A stretch of DNA of 64,000 nucleotides from Paenibacillus algorifonticola (GCF_000971975.1 NZ_LAQO01000019.1:62001-126000); one strand, 5' to 3'. Counted from the stretch's first letter, positions 1 through 9,537 are shown. The notes: generated by a model not told the origin, from the letters alone. Numbers and translations are program-made.

Positions 1-294
1 AGTTTAACTAACCAGCGTGGTAAAAGTGCCTACACGGGCTCGCTTACAACATGGCCGGCGGACGGGAAGGTTTTGAGCATTTCGGTAGAAAACAAGGGAG
101 ACTCTACGATTTATTTGAGAATCAAACGTAATGAAGAGGAGCTTGTGATGTCTAAGCCTATCCGCAAAGGAGAACAAATTACGCATACCTTTGAACAATT
201 AGAGGCTGATGGCATGAGCGGGGATTGGGGGATTTACGCTTATAGTAAAATTGGTGCGGATATGGATGTGAGTGTAAGGGCAGGGCGGCTCTAA
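1..294 (+). CDS. Hypothetical protein, 3' part of a gene cut by the window edge
   Basis: The reading frame is open from base 1 to the TAA at 292-294, giving at least 97 codons. A TTG lies at 73, but no ribosome site precedes it and the frame continues upstream as protein-like sequence, so I read this as the C-terminal part of a longer protein. The visible part alternates hydrophobic and polar residues (for example ISVENKGDSTIYLRIKRN), as in a small beta-sandwich. No catalytic motif or family is recognised. Confidence 0.6.
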   Translation, partial: SLTNQRGKSAYTGSLTTWPADGKVLSISVENKGDSTIYLRIKRNEEELVMSKPIRKGEQITHTFEQLEADGMSGDWGIYAYSKIGADMDVSVRAGRL

Positions 295-303
295 AGCTCA
301 GGC

Positions 304-789
304 CTACAGCTGCTGCAAATCCTTCATCAACCACTCGTCTGATCCATCGCGAGATAAAAACCATACATGGGTAAAGCGGCCTTGCGGCTTATAAATCAGC
401 TCCTTAGCACGCAAAATGTCGGACATGCCGAAGGCTGGGGAAGCATTTCGAATGATTAAGGCAATTGGATACGCGGTTGCGTAGTTGTTTATTTTCATTT
501 CCTTCGTCTGGATGCGCTTGTTCAGCTCGGCGATCAGCATTTCGACAACCTCTTGATTAAGATTGCGCGATTGGGAGCGGCCTAGCAGCCTTTTCGCCTC
601 TTCAGAATCATAGAACAGGTGAGTAATTTCTACGCCAATGATTTGATGGTTTCGATGCTGAAGCACGGCATCCGGGCGTTCGCGCTGATAGAGCAGCCGG
701 AGCTTGTTGGCATAATTTTGGTTGTAGAGACGGATGAAAATGCGGACAGCCGTACGTTCCAGATCTCTTTTTTCTAGATAGCCCTGCAA
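304..789 (-). CDS. Hypothetical protein with a weak PD-(D/E)xK-like pattern
   Basis: This encodes 161 residues. The TTG start at 789 is chosen because a TAGGAGAA ribosome site lies 7 bases upstream on the minus strand. Around residues 39-56 the order RPDAVL then IIGVEIT recalls the D...E-x-K core of restriction-endonuclease-like folds, but threonine stands where lysine is expected. The assignment is therefore only a hint. The protein is rich in charged helices and has no signal peptide or membrane segment. It lies tail to tail with the truncated gene at the window edge. No family is confidently recognised. Confidence 0.6.
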   Translation of the reverse strand: MQGYLEKRDLERTAVRIFIRLYNQNYANKLRLLYQRERPDAVLQHRNHQIIGVEITHLFYDSEEAKRLLGRSQSRNLNQEVVEMLIAELNKRIQTKEMKINNYATAYPIALIIRNASPAFGMSDILRAKELIYKPQGRFTHVWFLSRDGSDEWLMKDLQQL

Positions 790-875
790 CTGAATTCTCC
801 TATCTGCGTAGCCTTCCGAGCTGCTAAGCTTGTGCGGAACGGCTAAATTTGCGTTAAATGATCAATCATGATCTC

Positions 876-1073
876 CTAAGCTAAATAAGCAAGGATAGCA
901 CCAAGACCAGCAAGCGTGCATAGAATGCCGCCAAATCGTGTGGATAAAGGATACAGGCTTGAAGGCTCGGTACCGTCATTGGATTTCCAGCTTTCGGTGA
1001 GTGACCATGCTAGAGCAGGCCGTACGGCCAGTAATAAACCAAAGCAGATGAGTAAAATGCCGATAAAAAGCAT
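876..1073 (-). CDS. Small two-helix membrane protein, DUF6199-like
   Basis: This 65-residue protein has two predicted membrane segments, at about residues 2-22 and 46-64. They flank a conserved-looking loop containing SLTESWKSNDGTEPS and STRFGG. That layout matches small Firmicute membrane proteins of the DUF6199 type from memory, with no known function. AAGGAGGAG lies 9 bases before the ATG, a strong ribosome site. It is probably a single-gene unit. Confidence 0.65.
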   Translation of the reverse strand: MLFIGILLICFGLLLAVRPALAWSLTESWKSNDGTEPSSLYPLSTRFGGILCTLAGLGAILAYLA

Positions 1074-1149
1074 GTGCTCGCTCCTCCTTCGGAAATAACT
1101 ATCGTTCTATGATAACATGAATGATGGCCATAATTGTAATTGTTTAGTG

Positions 1150-1190
1150 AAAAAAAGCCTGCTCCTTCCGTGTCCGGATGGGGGCAGGCT
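1150..1190 (-). terminator. Rho-independent terminator
   Basis: On the minus strand AAGCCTGC pairs with GCAGGCTT across a short loop and is followed by a T run. It closes the oxidoreductase gene that ends at 1225. Confidence 0.75.
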
Positions 1191-1224
1191 TATATGTTTT
1201 AGGTTTGGCTTTATGAAACAGCTT

Positions 1225-2307
1225 TTACAGATAAACTGCTTTGCCCGTGCGAGCCGACTCATAAATGGCTTCCAAAATTTGCGACACGACATACGCTTGC
1301 TCTGGTGTAACGACCGGATCGGTGTCGTCCTCAATCGCTTTCAGCCACATTCTCATTTCCAGATCGGAGTCGCGGCCGGAATCTGCGCCGTCGAAGAAAG
1401 CTACGCCGCCGGATTTCAGCTCAATGTCCGTCGTGTAAAGACGGCTATGATTTTCGCCATTGATCCGCAGGCCGCCTTTCATATCAGCTCCGCCTTCTGT
1501 ACCGGAGAGCGAGCATTTCGCTTCGTCAATATCCAGTGTGTTCAGCGCCCAGCTGGACTCAAGGGAGATAGTCGCGCCATTTTCCATGACGATCATACCG
1601 AAAGCGGAATCTTCAACGGTAAACTTGGCAGGGTCCCAAGGGCCCCAAGCGTTGGCTGCATTTTCACGCTGCGACAGCTTGTGGTAAGCCGTGCCGAGTA
1701 CAACCTTCGGCTTGTAATTGTCCATCATCCACAGCGTCAAATCCAGTGCGTGTGTACCGATATCGATCAACGGACCGCCACCTTGTTTTTCTTCATCAAG
1801 GAATACGCCCCATGTTGGTACGGCGCGGCGACGAATCGCATGTGCTTTCGCGTAATACACTTCGCCCAGCTCGCCATTTGCACAAATTTTCTTCAGTTGC
1901 TGGCTGTCTGGACGAAAACGGTTATTGTAGCCGATCGTCAATTTTTTGCCAGTACGGCGCGCAGTTTCCATCATGAGCTTCGCATCAGCTGCTGTTTTCG
2001 CCATTGGCTTCTCGCACATGACATGCTTGCCAGCTTCCAGCGCAGCGATCGCGATGACCGCATGGGAATCATTTGGCGTACAGACGTGAACGATTTCAAT
2101 GGTTTCGTCCTTTAACAGCTCAGTGTAGTCGGTGTATACGCGAGCGCCTTCCGCACCATACTTCGCGGCAGCCTCCTGAGCGCGATGCTCCTCGATGTCG
2201 CAGAAAGCGACGATTTGCACGTTTTTAATTGTGGTAAGGCTTGGCAAATGCTTGCCATTTGCGATACCGCCGCAGCCGATAATAGCAATACGATGAGTTT
2301 TAGACAT
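1225..2307 (-). CDS. Gfo/Idh/MocA family oxidoreductase
   Basis: A 360-residue NAD(P)-dependent sugar or cyclitol dehydrogenase. The N-terminal Rossmann fold has GCGGIA at residues 11-16. The family EKP motif is at about 99-101, and DIGTH at 182-186 supplies the aspartate and histidine typical of the active site. The ATG at 2307 is preceded by AAGGAGG 8 bases upstream; an in-frame extension to 2352 lacks a ribosome site. It is one of four paralogues within 10 kb, next to AraC regulators and near uxaC, so a role in uronate, inositol or glycoside metabolism is likely. The substrate cannot be read from sequence. Its terminator is at 1150-1190. Confidence 0.9.
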   Translation of the reverse strand: MSKTHRIAIIGCGGIANGKHLPSLTTIKNVQIVAFCDIEEHRAQEAAAKYGAEGARVYTDYTELLKDETIEIVHVCTPNDSHAVIAIAALEAGKHVMCEKPMAKTAADAKLMMETARRTGKKLTIGYNNRFRPDSQQLKKICANGELGEVYYAKAHAIRRRAVPTWGVFLDEEKQGGGPLIDIGTHALDLTLWMMDNYKPKVVLGTAYHKLSQRENAANAWGPWDPAKFTVEDSAFGMIVMENGATISLESSWALNTLDIDEAKCSLSGTEGGADMKGGLRINGENHSRLYTTDIELKSGGVAFFDGADSGRDSDLEMRMWLKAIEDDTDPVVTPEQAYVVSQILEAIYESARTGKAVYL

Positions 2308-2474
2308 AATAAAAAACCTCCTTGAATTTTGGGTTGCAGCGCTTCTGCGCATGCTTTAAATAACTTGTTAATTTGGATTTCCACCGCTGGAGCGGTCTAA
2401 TTCAAAGAAATCTAATAGCAACAGCGATCGAAAACCAAATCTTTCACGCAGTGAAGCTGCCTTTCAACAGGCTT

Positions 2475-3566
2475 TTACGCAAACGGGGAAGGCAAAAAGA
2501 TATCGACTTCCTTTTTCGTCTGAGCAGAACGGATAATGCCATCAATAACGGCTTGATTGCGAACGATTTGGCTGCCAGGAATAGGGGCCGGTCTGCCGTC
2601 GCGAACAGCTTCGGCAAAATCCCACACCTTGGCGTGGAATAGATCCGTTTGGTGCTGAATAACCGGAATCGGGCTTTCCGTATGATGTCCCTGTACATCA
2701 TGGAACATCGTGATGGAGCCTACACTGCCATCGAATACGCCGCTCCAAGGGCCGGAGCCGGAAGGCGTAACCTTGAGCCCGGCATTGGTACCGAGAAAAA
2801 GGGCGGCGCCAAGCGAGTCCATATGCATCGCCCAAGAGATTTTGAAATTGAGCACAATGTCGCCTTCGAAACGAATCATCGCGACGCCGAAATCCTCGAC
2901 ATCAAACTTGTCCGCTTCCTTATGGTACAGCGGGTTCGTGCCAAAATGGTTAGACGTAAACGCCGATACCGTCAGCGGCTTCGGATAGCCGAGCGCATTC
3001 ATCGCCATGTCGAGCGAGTAGCATCCAATGTCAGCCATTGCACCAGCTCCGGCAATGTCCTTGCGGATAAAGGTTCCGCCCGGCATGCCGCGGCGGCGTC
3101 CGCCGCCCGTTTCCACATAATATACTTTGCCCAGCTCGCCGGACGAGATGAGATCACGAATGATCGCCATATTCGGGTCATAGCGCGGCTGGAAGCCAAT
3201 GTTGAGCATATAGCCTGTTTTGAGCGCTGTCTCTGCCATCGTCACCGCTTCTTCAAGCGTGACCGACATAGGTTTTTCTAGCATGACATGCTTGCCTGCA
3301 TTCAGTGCATCAACCGTCGTTTGAAAATGGGCGACATTCGGCGTACAAATGCTGACGCCATCGAGCTCCGTGTCGAGCAGCTGCCGGTAGTCGTCATAAG
3401 CTTTCGCATGGGGCAGCTCCCAATGCTCGATGAATTGCCCGGCTCGGCCCGGAATAATATCGGCTACAGCCGCAACTTCTACGCCAAGCATTTGCTTGTA
3501 GGCTTTGGCATGGGCGCCTGCGATGCCGCCGCTGCCGATAATTCCGATTTTTAGCGTCTTGGACAT
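2475..3566 (-). CDS. Gfo/Idh/MocA family oxidoreductase
   Basis: A 363-residue paralogue of the preceding gene. GSGGIA (11-16) begins the Rossmann fold and EKPM is at 97-100. The catalytic region reads DIGCYSLD: a tyrosine replaces the usual histidine, as in the glucose-fructose-oxidoreductase-like branch of the family. The ATG at 3566 is favoured because AAAGGA lies 11 bases upstream, whereas the ATG at 3578 would overlap that site. It lies 168 bp upstream of the 1225-2307 gene on the same strand and 18 bp after the AraC gene, so the three probably form one transcription unit. The substrate is unknown. Confidence 0.9.
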   Translation of the reverse strand: MSKTLKIGIIGSGGIAGAHAKAYKQMLGVEVAAVADIIPGRAGQFIEHWELPHAKAYDDYRQLLDTELDGVSICTPNVAHFQTTVDALNAGKHVMLEKPMSVTLEEAVTMAETALKTGYMLNIGFQPRYDPNMAIIRDLISSGELGKVYYVETGGGRRRGMPGGTFIRKDIAGAGAMADIGCYSLDMAMNALGYPKPLTVSAFTSNHFGTNPLYHKEADKFDVEDFGVAMIRFEGDIVLNFKISWAMHMDSLGAALFLGTNAGLKVTPSGSGPWSGVFDGSVGSITMFHDVQGHHTESPIPVIQHQTDLFHAKVWDFAEAVRDGRPAPIPGSQIVRNQAVIDGIIRSAQTKKEVDIFLPSPFA

Positions 3567-3584
3567 TGCGATTATCATCCTTTA

Positions 3585-4532
3585 CTACATGATGGACAGC
3601 TGCTGCGCGCGGTATTCGGAAGGGGTCATATCAAAACGTTTGCGAAACACCGCATGCAAATAGTTGGCATTGGCAAATCCAGCTTGCTGGGCGATTTTTT
3701 CAATCGACTGCGTGCTTTCGGCAAGCGCATGGCATACCGCCTTGAGGCGCATGTTTTCGAGTGTGGCACTGAATGACTGACCGTCCCCAGCCTCCTTGAA
3801 CACCCGCTGAATATGCCGCGAGCTTAAATTCAGCTTGTCGGCTACATCCTCAAGCGTGACCTCGCCGGAGTAGTTGGCCTGCATATATTCCATAGCGAGA
3901 CGGTAGCGGTAAGCCTTCATATCGCGAGTGGGTAAGTGGGCCTGTTCCGGCTCCTTCACCGTATCATAAGCGCGCACCGCCCGCAGCAATATTTGAATGA
4001 CATTTTGTCTGATCGTCGTATAGCTGCCCGTATAATGCCGCGAGCAGGCTTCATAAGCTTCCAGAAACAAAGGCATAGCCTGATGCACATCTTCTGCCGG
4101 AAACAGGGGCAGCGTGCGTAGCTTGCTGATGCAATCATCCGCCTCGGCAACTTCCCAGTCATCCGCTTCCGTAACAGTCGGAGGGCCAGGCTGCAATCTG
4201 CGATCGATAATATCGACATGCAGGCATAGCTCATCCATAATGTCATCCGGACTTGCCTCCTGATAATGAAGCACATCAGGTCCCGTCAAATAAAACATGC
4301 CTTCGTTCAGCGCATACGGCATATCGACTAGAATAACGGTCCCCTTGCCTTGCGGAATAAAATGAAACTCGAACTCGGCATGCTTGTGAAAGTTGACGAT
4401 TTTGCCGGGAAGAAACTGGGTCAGGTGAAAACGAAGCACATGAATATCGTAATAACCCCAGCGGATGCGAAGATCAAGCCTCTCGAGCGCATCCTGACGC
4501 TCACGCATCACTTCGTATGGAAAAGGTTGCAA
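3585..4532 (-). CDS. AraC family transcriptional regulator with cupin-like sensor domain
   Basis: About 315 residues. The N-terminal half carries a cupin-like sugar-sensing segment (HKHAEFEFHFIPQGKG). The C-terminal 100 residues are a double helix-turn-helix AraC domain, with LNLSSRHIQRVFKEA as the first recognition region and GFANANYLHAVFRKRF plus TPSEYR as the second. The TTG at 4532 is preferred, since AAGGGAGG lies 10 bases upstream; a TTG at 4553 would precede the ribosome site. It sits between Gfo/Idh/MocA genes on the same strand and probably activates them in response to a sugar. Confidence 0.88.
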   Translation of the reverse strand: MQPFPYEVMRERQDALERLDLRIRWGYYDIHVLRFHLTQFLPGKIVNFHKHAEFEFHFIPQGKGTVILVDMPYALNEGMFYLTGPDVLHYQEASPDDIMDELCLHVDIIDRRLQPGPPTVTEADDWEVAEADDCISKLRTLPLFPAEDVHQAMPLFLEAYEACSRHYTGSYTTIRQNVIQILLRAVRAYDTVKEPEQAHLPTRDMKAYRYRLAMEYMQANYSGEVTLEDVADKLNLSSRHIQRVFKEAGDGQSFSATLENMRLKAVCHALAESTQSIEKIAQQAGFANANYLHAVFRKRFDMTPSEYRAQQLSIM

Positions 4533-4586
4533 TCGCGCCAAACCTCCCTTCAAGCCGTTATTGCTGAAAAATAATCCGGTAGTCTA

Positions 4587-5588
4587 TTATTGCGCCAGCT
4601 CATCGATACGAATCGATTTTCCTTCGCGCACGGAGCGGTTCGCCGCTTCAACCAGCTTCGTTAATTCAACCGCAAGCCGTACATTTTCCTCAGCTTCTGT
4701 ATTACTTACAATATGATCGGCAAATTGGTTGAAAGCGCCTGGGCGCGAGTCTGGCAGCGCCTGCTCCTGCCATTCCTTCGCAGCATCCTCGCCATTCAAG
4801 TTCGTCCGCAGCAGCAGGCGGTCATCCGGTGTGCCATACATCAGCGTGCCTTGCGTACCGTGAATTTCGATGGTGAAAGGCGAAAATGCGTTGACGAAGC
4901 CCGCTTCAACGATGCCGACTGCGCCGGATGCTGTTTTAAGCAGCACGACTGCATTATCTTCTACTTCTTTTCCCGTTACATAGCCGTATTGGGCAGATGC
5001 TTCAACAGGCTGCTCACCGAGGAACAGGCGAGTCAAATACATCGGATGGCAGCCCAGATCAATCAAAGCGCCGCCGCCACATTGCTCCAAATTGTAAAAA
5101 TGCTCAGGCAGCCAGTTTTTCGTAGCGCCATCATGCGACAATCTAACCCGAACAAGCGTTACTTTGCCAAGTAGACCTTGCGCTAAAATGTCCTGAATCG
5201 CCAGCGTGTAGCCTGCATTCAGCCTTGGAAGGGAAACGGTAAGCTTCACATTATTAGCAGACACCGCTTCGATAACTTCATTAACTTCTTTAAGAGTAGG
5301 AGCGATAACCTTCTCCGTAAAAATATGCTTGCCAGCGCGGGCTGCCGCAATGATAACGTCGCGGTGGATGTTGGACGGAGCGTCTACGATAACCGCATCA
5401 ATGTCGCTTGCGAGCATCTCATCCAAATTGCTGTAGAAGGGAACGCCGAGCTTATCAGCAGCCTCTTGGCCGCGCTCTGGAAGCTCATCCCAAACCGCTG
5501 TAATTTCTGTACCTGGATGCGCCTGCGCTTCCTTCGTATAATCCCAAGCATGTACATGCCAGTAGCTAATTTTACCAATTTTAATCAT
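4587..5588 (-). CDS. Gfo/Idh/MocA family oxidoreductase, divergent
   Basis: A 333-residue protein with the family layout but altered motifs. The usual glycine-rich dinucleotide loop is replaced by GKISYWHVHAWDY at residues 5-17. The EKP motif reads EKV near residue 93. The active-site region reads DLGCHP, which keeps aspartate and histidine. Homologues of this type occur in sugar-catabolic clusters. GGGAGA lies about 11 bases before the ATG. It is the first gene of the minus-strand set 5588 to 1225. The altered loop may mean different cofactor binding; this is inference. Confidence 0.85.
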   Translation of the reverse strand: MIKIGKISYWHVHAWDYTKEAQAHPGTEITAVWDELPERGQEAADKLGVPFYSNLDEMLASDIDAVIVDAPSNIHRDVIIAAARAGKHIFTEKVIAPTLKEVNEVIEAVSANNVKLTVSLPRLNAGYTLAIQDILAQGLLGKVTLVRVRLSHDGATKNWLPEHFYNLEQCGGGALIDLGCHPMYLTRLFLGEQPVEASAQYGYVTGKEVEDNAVVLLKTASGAVGIVEAGFVNAFSPFTIEIHGTQGTLMYGTPDDRLLLRTNLNGEDAAKEWQEQALPDSRPGAFNQFADHIVSNTEAEENVRLAVELTKLVEAANRSVREGKSIRIDELAQ

Positions 5589-5837
5589 CTCATCACTTCT
5601 CCCAACCTAGTATACAAAATTGAGACATCACAGTAAATTTATCATAGAGATTTCAAATTTATTAGTCTAATTAAGTGACTTTGTGTGTATAAGATTACGA
5701 CGTATTTTTTTTCGTTAACCTTATGAAATAATGATGTCAAAAAGTATCCCTTAACACATGCTAGAAACGGAATATTTTTATTTTATATAGGGATCATTGC
5801 TTTAGAAAAATATCATTTGTATGATTAAGGAAGTTAT

Positions 5838-8459
5838 GTGAGAGGGGTAAATGAGGAAATGAGTGAAGGAGTTAGTGTGGTCAAAAGATTAAAAGATTAT
5901 TTTGGAAAAGGAAAAACTAACCTTTCTAAACTTGGTTTCTTTATTTTGTTTAGCACATCGATATCATATGCGGTCCTCTTATGCATCCGCTTAGCGTTTA
6001 AACCCATATTAAATACCACCCCAACAAATCACGTTATCCAGCTTGTTGTCATTATGTACGCAGCCATTTGGTTAGCCATTGTTTATTTTGAATTTAAGCA
6101 GCATGTCAGCCTATTTTTATTCAAAACTATACGTCGGAAACTGCTGCCGGCAGTGTTAATCTCAATCATCTTGGATTATGGATTTAATGATCAGAACAGA
6201 CTATTTTCCGGGGGAGTTTGGTCTGATCTATATGATGTGAATGTAATAGCCATTTCTTTATATGCAATCATTTTGACGATCAAAAAGCTGCTTGCTAAAA
6301 AAGGTGAGCCCGAGACTGATGCTGCAGACAAAGCACGGAAGTACCAATTTCATTCTAGTCCATCATTAGGCATTGATGGAACTGACAGCTTGGGTCGTGA
6401 GAAGTTTGCGAAAGATTTGGCAGCGATCCTCATAGATCGTATGGCTATTCCTACGGATCATGCTTTGACTATTGGGCTATATGGGCCGTGGGGGTCAGGA
6501 AAATCCTCTATTTTTGATTTGATTGAAAAGCAGCATATTAGTAAAGAGAAGATTATTCGTTTCCATCCTTGGTATATGGGGAAGGATCAAAACAATATCA
6601 TTCCTGAGTTTTTAAAGCTGTTAATATCGCATCTGGAAAATCATCAATCTAATTCCCAGCAGAAGCTTATTTATGGGTTAAAGAAGTATTCGAAATTCTT
6701 GACAACTATCAGCATAAGACCGCCGGGGTTTATTGTGAATTTTAAAGATTATATGAGCAATCCTGAATTTTCCAAGGATTTTGAAGATGCTCAAGGTATG
6801 AGGGAGCATATTATTGATTTACTGAAAACAGCTCGTATACCTATGGTCGTCTTCATAGACGATATAGACCGTCTGGACAATAAGGAAATTCAAATGATCT
6901 TTAAATTAGTGCGGCTTATTGCCGATTTTCCTAATATCACCTATGTTCTTGCTATGGATGAGAAGCATGTAGCGAAATCGTTATCCCAGCTCTATTCTAA
7001 AGACTATGAGGAAAAGGTAGGGCTTGAATACATTTCAAAGTTTATTCATGTGCCGCTTTACTTGCCAAGAGTTGATTCCTACCTGATGATTAAAGCTTTT
7101 AAAACATCAATGATGAAGATTATAAACGATTTTAAAATTGAAGTTGAAAATGATTACATCGATTATTTGGATGAACTTGCTAATCACTTTCAATTCACGC
7201 CAAGGAATATGGAGAGGGTTGCGAATATCGCGATGGTTCATATGCCCATGTTAAAAAAAGAAACGAACCCGAAGGATCTTCTAGCCTTATTAGCGATTAA
7301 GATTGATAATCCTGAATTATTTGCGTTTATTTATAAACACTCAAGTCTATTCCTCGGAGGGCAAAGAGACGAAGCAGTTCCCAAAGAACAACTGGAAAAG
7401 CTAAACGTACAATTTCCAACTCATATTTCCTTATTGACCAAGTTATTTCCCGTTCTCGGGGGTTCAAGTGTAAATAAATTATTGTCGAACAAAAATAAAC
7501 TAATTTGCTCTTCTGTACATTTCGATACTTATTTTCAATATGCTGTGCCTTCTTTAAAAGTGTCCAACGAGCAGCTTCAGAAATTTTATACTGCGATTTT
7601 GGACAGCGATGAAGAGGGGGGAAAGGTATATGGAGAGCTTGTCACTGATTTGAATCGTGAAGAGTTTTATCATCAATTGTGGCTGGATATAGCTCCAGAG
7701 CAGGTCGAGAAGAACATGAAAGTATTGAAATTTGTACTTGATTGGCATCAAGATTTTACGAAATTTACTAAGCAGATGAAAATTTTTATAGTTGAAATAT
7801 TTAAAGTATTAATAAGGGAAGATAATGATAATGATAATGATGAAGTTGTCTCTGTTTTATCTGCTCATAATGATGATCTGTTGATTGCCTCACAATTAAA
7901 TAATATTGGTAGTAAAAAGGGGGAATGGGCGGAAAACTATATTTCTGCTCATATGGATCTTTCGAAATTAATGGCCTATCCAGATGATGTGGCCCAAATT
8001 ACGTTCAACACTTGGGCATTTAATAAAGATAAGGATGATGAGAACATTCGTAAAATGGTCTCCGATTGGACTGCTAAACATGGAATATGGAAGATCGTTA
8101 GAATGAAAATGACAAATCCCCTTGAAGATTACAGTTTAGCATTCTGCAATTTTGCAAATTTATTATCCATCTTGCCGATAGAAGAAATTGAAGAAGCTGT
8201 TAAGATTGTAGGAGAAATAACATCAGAACATGATTTTAAAAGTGCCCTAAAGGCTGGGGAATTCAGTAAAGAACAAATTGAATTAGCTTATCTACAAAGT
8301 ACTGGCTACACAGATGCATTAAGAGAACTTTATAATAATCAAAATGCGATTTGGAGTAATACTTTTATAACAGCTGTTGAACAGCTCTGCCAATATGGCA
8401 GTCTAGAGAAGATTTCTGAAATTAAAGAAGAGTGGACAAAGTACAAGACACGGTTTTAA
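5838..8459 (+). CDS. KAP family P-loop NTPase with N-terminal membrane segments
   Basis: An 873-residue protein. About four hydrophobic segments lie in residues 30-155, followed by a KAP-type NTPase domain: Walker A in GLYGPWGSGKSS (about 214-225) and Walker B in MVVFIDDIDRLDN (about 337-349), the doubled aspartates being typical of KAP ATPases. The remainder is helical and unassigned. The family includes phage-exclusion protein PifA and animal Kidins220; most bacterial members are uncharacterised membrane-bound NTPases, some linked to phage defence. The GTG at 5838 has AAGGAAG 4 bases upstream; ATG 5859 is an alternative. The gene stands alone, is visibly AT-richer than both flanks and contains a small GATAAT tandem repeat near 7821, which suggests acquisition by transfer. 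Confidence 0.88.
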   Translation: MRGVNEEMSEGVSVVKRLKDYFGKGKTNLSKLGFFILFSTSISYAVLLCIRLAFKPILNTTPTNHVIQLVVIMYAAIWLAIVYFEFKQHVSLFLFKTIRRKLLPAVLISIILDYGFNDQNRLFSGGVWSDLYDVNVIAISLYAIILTIKKLLAKKGEPETDAADKARKYQFHSSPSLGIDGTDSLGREKFAKDLAAILIDRMAIPTDHALTIGLYGPWGSGKSSIFDLIEKQHISKEKIIRFHPWYMGKDQNNIIPEFLKLLISHLENHQSNSQQKLIYGLKKYSKFLTTISIRPPGFIVNFKDYMSNPEFSKDFEDAQGMREHIIDLLKTARIPMVVFIDDIDRLDNKEIQMIFKLVRLIADFPNITYVLAMDEKHVAKSLSQLYSKDYEEKVGLEYISKFIHVPLYLPRVDSYLMIKAFKTSMMKIINDFKIEVENDYIDYLDELANHFQFTPRNMERVANIAMVHMPMLKKETNPKDLLALLAIKIDNPELFAFIYKHSSLFLGGQRDEAVPKEQLEKLNVQFPTHISLLTKLFPVLGGSSVNKLLSNKNKLICSSVHFDTYFQYAVPSLKVSNEQLQKFYTAILDSDEEGGKVYGELVTDLNREEFYHQLWLDIAPEQVEKNMKVLKFVLDWHQDFTKFTKQMKIFIVEIFKVLIREDNDNDNDEVVSVLSAHNDDLLIASQLNNIGSKKGEWAENYISAHMDLSKLMAYPDDVAQITFNTWAFNKDKDDENIRKMVSDWTAKHGIWKIVRMKMTNPLEDYSLAFCNFANLLSILPIEEIEEAVKIVGEITSEHDFKSALKAGEFSKEQIELAYLQSTGYTDALRELYNNQNAIWSNTFITAVEQLCQYGSLEKISEIKEEWTKYKTRF

Positions 8460-8509
8460 TACGACTCAAAATAAAGCAAAATCGTGCTAGACTGGACAAA
8501 TAAAGCAAA

Positions 8510-8556
8510 AAGCAGCACCACTGGGCGTATGAGAAGTGTAGTGTTGCTGCTTTTTT
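8510..8556. terminator. Bidirectional terminator
   Basis: AGCAGCACCACT pairs with AGTGTTGCTGCT (one mismatch). There are A-runs on one side and T6 on the other. It lies between the convergent KAP gene and the AraC gene and can serve both. Confidence 0.8.
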
Positions 8557-8572
8557 ATTAGGATAATTGCTA

Positions 8573-9424
8573 TTACAAATGCTTGCGATAATCCCGCGGC
8601 GAAAGGCGCGTTATTTTTTTGAACGTTTTGCCGAAGTGGGAGAAGTTGTCGAAGCCGGTGGCGGCGGCAATCTCAGTGATCGACTGATCGGTTTCGCGCA
8701 GCAGGCGCTGGGCTTCTTTGATGCGGGTAATCGTCAAGTAGGTGGAGAAGGAAAATCCGGTAATTTCCTTAAAGATGCGGCTTAAATAATAGGAGCTGAT
8801 ATAAAATTGCTCGGCAATGGCGCTCAGCCTAATCTCTTCGCTGAAGTGGTGGTTAATGTAACGAACGATTTCGGTAATTTTCGCATGCATTGGTGTGGCA
8901 TGGGAGAGCGGGACGAATTCGTGCTTTTGCAAATAACGGGCCGCATGCAGCAGCAGCTCGGTAACCGCGATTGGCGGATAAAGCTCAAAGCCAGGAGGGC
9001 GTTGTTGAATTTCCTCCAACAGTCTGCGAATGAGCTGCTCCATAACTAGCTGCTCCTGACGAGGCAGCCGCAGCACATGAATATGCTGCTCGAACGGCGA
9101 TAAAATCAGCCCGCGAAGCTCGGGCGTGAAGGACTCTGGGAAATGCTGATCGAAGTGGATAATGACCCGTTCATGCGAGGCTTCGCCAGCGTACAGCGTT
9201 TTATGAACGACATGGCGGGAAATGAAGATCAGATCGCCCTGCTCCACCGGATAAGAGCGGTCATGGACGAAGTAAATCCGCTTGCCGCTGAGCAAATAAT
9301 AAATTTCATAATAGTCATGAAAATGATCATTTGGCATCGTGAAGGGCTCGGAGCGCTTCATATATTCAATGTACAAATCTGCTAAGCTTCCATAATCAAA
9401 GGAAGCTGGCGTTTTTTCGATCAT
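8573..9424 (-). CDS. AraC family transcriptional regulator
   Basis: About 283 residues. An N-terminal cupin sensor (residues near 20-120, with FHDYYEIYYLLSGKR) is followed by a C-terminal AraC double helix-turn-helix with FYISSYYLSRIFKE and GFDNFSHFGKTFKK, ending in SPRDYRKHL. The ATG at 9424 is chosen because AAAGGGG lies upstream; the GTG at 9454 has no ribosome site. It is divergent from the oxidoreductase-uxaC operon at 9572, so it is the obvious candidate regulator of that operon, probably responding to a uronate or related sugar. Confidence 0.88.
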   Translation of the reverse strand: MIEKTPASFDYGSLADLYIEYMKRSEPFTMPNDHFHDYYEIYYLLSGKRIYFVHDRSYPVEQGDLIFISRHVVHKTLYAGEASHERVIIHFDQHFPESFTPELRGLILSPFEQHIHVLRLPRQEQLVMEQLIRRLLEEIQQRPPGFELYPPIAVTELLLHAARYLQKHEFVPLSHATPMHAKITEIVRYINHHFSEEIRLSAIAEQFYISSYYLSRIFKEITGFSFSTYLTITRIKEAQRLLRETDQSITEIAAATGFDNFSHFGKTFKKITRLSPRDYRKHL

Positions 9425-9522
9425 AGCCTTCAAAGCCCCTTTCGCATAAAACACAAAATATGCGGCATATTTTGCGAATTAAGCACTATATGAGGAGAAT
9501 TATAACACTTATATGCGATAAA

Positions 9523-9537
9523 ATGAAAGCGTATCAA
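9523..9537 (+). promoter_or_regulatory. Possible catabolite-responsive (cre-like) site
   Basis: ATGAAAGCGTATCAA resembles the CcpA cre consensus with about two mismatches. It sits 35 bases before the oxidoreductase-uxaC operon. Catabolite repression would suit a sugar operon, but the match is weak. Confidence 0.3.

Noticed and set aside
1117..2115. A 332-residue plus-strand open frame
   Set aside because: It is antisense to the oxidoreductase gene and has rare composition; it mirrors the coding frame and lacks a ribosome site.
2649..3281. A 210-residue plus-strand open frame
   Set aside because: It lies wholly inside the Gfo/Idh/MocA gene on the other strand and has no family features.
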